A stretch of DNA of 21,411 nucleotides, from the NCBI GenBank assembly GCA_018398765.1, contig JAHBMJ010001079.1, positions 1 to 21,411 of the forward strand. Reading direction: 5' to 3'. The notes below the pieces were generated by a model. The model was not told where the DNA came from and did no database searches. It was given only the letters and a program-made list of their open reading frames with translations. A program made the position numbers and the translations under genes. This document shows positions 18,112 through 21,411 of the stretch, in pieces (position 1 is the stretch's first letter; each line of letters opens with the position of its first letter). The stretch is from Chromera velia (Eukaryota > Sar > Chromeraceae).

Positions 18112-18403
18112 TTTTTGACTCTTCCCTTTCTATCTGACTGCTTATATATGAACGCATACAGTGGAAAAGTACCAACAAGCGGAGCTGGAATTCACGGCAC
18201 TGAAGATCGAGGATCGAAACAGTCCAGCGCTAAAGACTACAGCTGTATCGGGCCCTCTAGAGGGGATGTGGAGAGCCTGCAGTGTGTTTAGACGATTTCG
18301 TTTGTCTGAACATCATGTGGAAGAATGGGTGCATCAACTAATCATCTATGATCTGCGAGTTGCGATGTCATGCTGTTGCCCCCCGCATGATCGCCTGGCT
18401 TGA
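18112..18403 (+). pseudogene. copy 2 of the exon-like repeat, open but unrecognised
   Basis: After ATGAACGCATACAG (acceptor-like, about 18158) the frame stays open to a stop at 18401-18403: EKYQQAELEFTALKIEDRNS, then LEGMWRACSVFRRF and HHVEEWVHQLIIYDLRVAM. The composition is protein-like. The duplicated part covers the 5' flank and first 40 or so codons; the rest is unique to this copy. No upstream exon was found, so it may be an orphan exon. Confidence 0.4.
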
Positions 18404-18936
18404 GAGGCGTCTTGATGATCTAGATTCCGTCTCCCCCCCATCCCATTCATCTCGTCGGACTCCCCCCCCCTCCCGGTCCCCCGAACCCTCCTCCTCATCC
18501 GCTCCTCTTTTCCATGCAGATGCCCAATTTCTAGGGGGGGGGACTCTGGAAGGTTATGGCAGATTTTGAGCCCAGAATAACATAAAATAAGAACAAAAAC
18601 AGATTTTTGCGAGCCAGCCCGGCAACTTAAAGCTCTACTTGGTCAAGTTACATCAAAATCTGATGTTTTTGAAGTGTAGGCTACATGGTTACTTTGGGTT
18701 ACCCCCTTTTCATCTTTGTCACACAAAGAGGTTGGTTACGAACATTTTGACTTCAGTAACCGACCCAATTTTCAACTTTTAAAAACATTCAAAATAATGT
18801 TTAGAACATGTTTGAATGCTTTTTGAGGGAGGTTATTTCATTTTTGAGGGGGGTAAAAAAAGGTTACGGATTACCCGGTTACGGGAGGTTTGGGGGCAAA
18901 GTGAGTGTGACACATCATTTTTCATCATTTTTGACC
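18404..18936. other. gene-free spacer rich in GGTTAC words
   Basis: C-rich at 18430-18500, then AT-rich with repeated GGTTAC/GTAACC words (near 18687, 18697, 18735, 18765, 18861 and 18876). These continue into the following 164-bp repeat, so degraded extra copies of it are possible. Confidence 0.45.
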
Positions 18937-19100
18937 ATAACCTCAATTGTTTAACAATCTTGAAGCCAGTTTTGTAAATAACCAAACGTAACTAATCGAT
19001 TGGCACCAGTTTTAACTGATGGTTACATGTTACATGTTGTATGAGGGGGGTGTAGGGTCAGTAACTATGGTGTAGCCGGCTGAAGTGCCCCCCCGTAGCC
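18937..19100 (+). repeat. 164-bp direct repeat, copy 1
   Basis: Aligns gap-free with 20683-20846 at roughly 90% identity, from ATAACCT to TAGCC. It includes TTTAACAATCTTGAAGCCAG, GGTTACATGT and GTGTAGCCGGCT. It lies upstream of the three-exon gene. Confidence 0.85.
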
Positions 19101-19284
19101 TGCACCCAAGAAGAACGAAGTCTGGTTGCACTCAAACAACCGACCACAGAAAGAAAGAACTGGTCGAGTCAATGGTGACACACATACCTGCAATAAGCGG
19201 GAATATGGGATCGAATTATGCTTTGAAGTGTTTTGCACCTGTCACGTATACCTTCTCTGCACCTGTCCGTCTCGCCCTCTCTGC

Positions 19285-19417
19285 AAAGCGATGCCAACAC
19301 GCCCTCCCCACAAAGCGACTTCGTCTCGCCCTCCCCACAAAGCGATGTCAACACGCCCCCCCACAAAGCGACTCCGTCTCGCCCTCCCCACAAAGCGATG
19401 CCAACACGCCCTCTACC
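19285..19417 (+). repeat. 27-bp minisatellite, five units
   Basis: Units start at 19285, 19312, 19339, 19365 and 19392. Two types alternate: AAAGCGATG(C/T)CAACACGCC and AAAGCGACT(T/C)CGTCTCGCC, giving a 54-bp higher-order period. The third unit is 26 bp, so any frame read through changes motif: KRCQHALPT becomes QSDANTPS. Confidence 0.9.
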
Positions 19418-19432
19418 AATAACAGTGCATCC

Positions 19433-20569
19433 ATGTCCTCCTCCTTGAATTTGAAAGGCAATTCCGTCAACCAAATCCCTGGACTCGTCTACTTCACTAT
19501 GGACGTTGGTTCCTCAAAACCCTTCTCCCCACCTACTCCTCCTGAGGTTCCTCAAGCCCCAGTACACTTCATTCACCTTTTTCTTGAAGGAGACTTCAGC
19601 GAAAACCCGTTTGGGCTCTCAGCTCAGACTGTTCGTAAGCTGTTTGACCTTTGTGTACAGGAGGATCTGCCTTGCTGTGACGGCGTAGATTTTGTTAGGC
19701 AAAGGGGCCTGGAGGCAGTTTTTCGTTGTGACATGACGGAGAAGCATGCCAATGATGTGATTGCCGCCTGGGATGGGCGTTCGCTCTTTTCTGTTCGCGG
19801 GTATGGAGACGCGTTCCCTTCTTGTAAGGTACGGCTTTGTATCTGCGGAGAATCTCACCTTTCTGAATCAGAGCAGGAAGAATGCAATGTGCAACGTTCT
19901 TTGCAGTAGCTCTTCTCTCTGCTTCCTCCGTCTGACCACATGAGTCCTCGTCTGCGCTTCACTGCACAAATGACGACTCCGGCCGTCGTTTCTAAGTTAG
20001 CAAAGAAGTCTTAGCGTCAGAGGGCATGGGATCAGATTCAAGACGAGATTAGCTTTCTCGAACAGTTCGAAGAGGGGGAAGAACAAGCATCCAGCAGAGA
20101 GAACCTCTCCTTTGACATGTCTTTCCCATCAGTCACATGCGCTGTGCGGGCTTTTGTCACACTCGAAAACCATCCAGCAGGAGAAGGCGAGGGTGACCGA
20201 CCTGGTCTTCAAAAGGGCAAGTTTGTTGCAACGTGGCTGTGAGAGCAGACTGAGTATGAAGTTTAGCAATGGGAGTTTGTTCTGTTTCTTATTTCTCTGT
20301 TTTCTTTCTTTTTCATCTCTCTTTCCTCTTCTCTTACAGATAAAAGACGCGAGCACAATGACCGAACGGTCTTTTTCCGAATTGTTCATCCTTTTGACCC
20401 TTCAAACACCTTTTTCATACATCTATTCCAATCTTTGTTCTCCCTCTTCACTGGTTTGCTCTGTCTGCTCTCAGTACCTTGGATTGGTTTGACTGTCGCA
20501 GCCTTCTATAGTGAGAGACGGCACTTAAATCGATTAAGCGTCATGATTCAGGCGCCGGGTTTCAGCTAG
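19433..20569 (+). CDS. three-exon gene, protein of unknown function with C-terminal hydrophobic segment
   Basis: Exon 1 runs 19433-19828, donor AAG|GTACGG. The 186-nt intron ends TCTTAG (20014). Exon 2 is 20015 to 20192 (donor GTGACC) or 20204 (GTCTTC). The next intron ends with a long pyrimidine tract and TTACAG at 20339. Exon 3 is 20340-20569, stop TAG. Phases match at each junction; with the first donor the product is 267 residues. Exon 1 includes LSAQTVRKLFDLCVQEDLP and MTEKHANDVIAAWDGRSLF; exon 2 RQRAWDQIQDEISFLEQFEE; exon 3 DRTVFFRIVHPFDPSNTFFI, then a hydrophobic stretch (SLFTGLLCLLSVPWIGLTVAAFY) that could span a membrane near the C-terminus. Exons 2 and 3 have no ATG start and show only when spliced. 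The start is uncertain: the frame is open back to 19085 through the minisatellite, but I prefer 19433. No family recognised. Confidence 0.6.
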
Positions 20570-20682
20570 CAAACGGCAGCCCCACCCCGATGAGTGATAC
20601 AAGTCTGGCAAAGGGGCAATACAGCATTGTCCTAGACTCATGCATTGTATGATGGCCTATAGACTGATCAATAATAATAATA
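20570..20682. other. short spacer with (AAT)n
   Basis: 3' flank of the three-exon gene. A short AAT run (about 20669-20685) abuts the second 164-bp repeat. Confidence 0.6.
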
Positions 20683-20846
20683 ATAACCTGAATTGTTTAA
20701 CAATCTTGAAGCCAGTTTTATGAATAAGCAAACGTAACTAATTGATTGGCACCACTTTTAACTGATGGTTACATGTCACACGTTGTAGGGGGGGGGTATA
20801 GGGTCAGTAACTATAGTGTAGCCGGCTAAGGTGCCCCTCCCTAGCC
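20683..20846 (+). repeat. 164-bp direct repeat, copy 2
   Basis: The second copy starts 114 bp after the stop of the three-exon gene and ends 13 bp before the next ATG. No TG...CA ends, flanking duplication or primer-binding site is visible, so an LTR is not supported. Confidence 0.85.
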
Positions 20847-20859
20847 CAATTTTGAAGAG

Positions 20860-21288
20860 ATGTCCGTGAAATTTCCTCCAGAGCAGGCGGATAAACTTTG
20901 TAAGATGTTGGGGGAGTGGGCTGAGGATGAGGTATGGAAAAAGGCGAGAAAGGTAGCAAAGGAGAGGAAAAGAAGGAGAGAGAGGAGATCGCCGTTAAGT
21001 GAGAGCAGTAATGAAAGAAAGGGACGGCACCAGGAGGAGTATCATCGTGGTTCCTATGAAAGGAGGAATCGGAGAGACGGTCTGACGGGGGGTAGGGAAG
21101 ACAAGGAGTTGCTCCTCGAGCCTTATCAGACGCCTCAGGCGTCCCCCTGCACGAGCCCCCGAGTCCCTGACCCCTCGCCTCCTGCAGCCCTCCCTACCAC
21201 CGCTGCCGTCTCCCGCTCCCACTACTGCTGCACTCAGTCTGAGTCCTCCTGTCTGCAGAGAAAAATTTACCATAAGGGGTACTTGTAG
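20860..21288 (+). CDS. basic, charged protein of unknown function
   Basis: 142 codons from an ATG (GAGATGTCCG) just after the second 164-bp repeat. The first third is a charged helix (MSVKFPPEQADKLCKMLGEW, then AEDEVWKKARKVAKERKRRR). It then becomes Arg/Glu/Ser-rich and ends in a Pro/Ser/Thr/Ala-rich part. The basic RKRRRERR stretch could be a nuclear localisation signal or bind nucleic acid. The frame may be only the first exon: the sequence beyond 21300 turns pyrimidine-rich, as an intron might. Not recognised. Confidence 0.5.
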   Translation: MSVKFPPEQADKLCKMLGEWAEDEVWKKARKVAKERKRRRERRSPLSESSNERKGRHQEEYHRGSYERRNRRDGLTGGREDKELLLEPYQTPQASPCTSPRVPDPSPPAALPTTAAVSRSHYCCTQSESSCLQRKIYHKGYL

Positions 21289-21411
21289 AAGTTCTTGTGG
21301 TAAGAGAGTCTCAGTCAGTTATCCAGTTTGTTGGTTGTCAGATGGTTGTCAGTCATTCTCTGTCCTCACTCATCTGTCTCCCTCCCTCCCTCCCGCCTCC
21401 CCCCCCCCTCT
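21289..21411. other. right edge of window, no gene seen
   Basis: GTCAG-type repeats (21310-21350) and a CCCT/C-rich pyrimidine tract at the very end. Confidence 0.6.

Noticed and set aside
18937-20846. LTR retrotransposon bounded by the 164-bp repeats
   Set aside because: No TG/CA ends, primer-binding site, polypurine tract or reverse transcriptase; the interior is a spliced gene.

Overview
This is nuclear DNA from a eukaryote. It has a 469-bp GT-AG intron with exact phase matching, a second gene readable only as spliced exons, long (CA)n, (GA)n, (GT)n and (TCAG)n tracts, transposon-like inverted repeats, and no operons or ribosome-binding sites. Copies of the palindrome TGCATGC(A) are scattered through non-coding DNA and dense upstream of one gene. 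That motif is well known in promoters of apicomplexans and their relatives. With a MYND-finger protein and the very loose gene spacing, it makes a chromerid-type alveolate (for example Chromera) my best guess; this is inference, not proof.

Layout. Positions 1-1227 hold a (GA)n tract, one minus-strand exon-like fragment (350-673) and a GC-rich hairpin. 1236-2746 is a short DNA transposon with about 23-bp terminal inverted repeats, a perfect 8-bp target duplication (CTTATAAC), subterminal repeats at both ends and decayed coding sequence on the minus strand. 2755-4586 is gene-free and dominated by microsatellites. 4587-6607 is a second element, with about 216-bp terminal inverted repeats roughly 92% identical, carrying a 20-bp perfect RNA stem-loop and ambiguous small exons.

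The core has two convergent genes. The first (7999-10348, +) encodes a protein of about 760 residues with a C-terminal MYND zinc finger, interrupted by an in-frame 96-bp insertion flanked by a 7-bp repeat; its frame changes once near 8800-8880. The second (14011-11410, -) has two exons and encodes a 710-residue secreted or membrane-associated protein. It resembles class 3 lipases, but its nucleophile-elbow serine is replaced by glycine (GFGVGG instead of GHSLGG), so it is probably a pseudo-enzyme. The 1.06 kb between their 3' ends is AT-rich and gene-free. Upstream of the lipase-like gene lie a TGCATGCA array and an unusual direct-plus-inverted repeat (14425-14601).

Positions 15600-17400 are long CT/GT microsatellites. 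17570-18403 holds two diverged copies of an exon-like unit. From 18937 on, two 164-bp direct repeats, 1746 bp apart, each lie just upstream of a plus-strand coding region: a three-exon gene with a C-terminal hydrophobic segment (about 19433-20569) and a basic open frame (20860-21288). The repeats look like a duplicated promoter/5'-leader, or the ends of an unrecognised element. I see no functional link between the genes.
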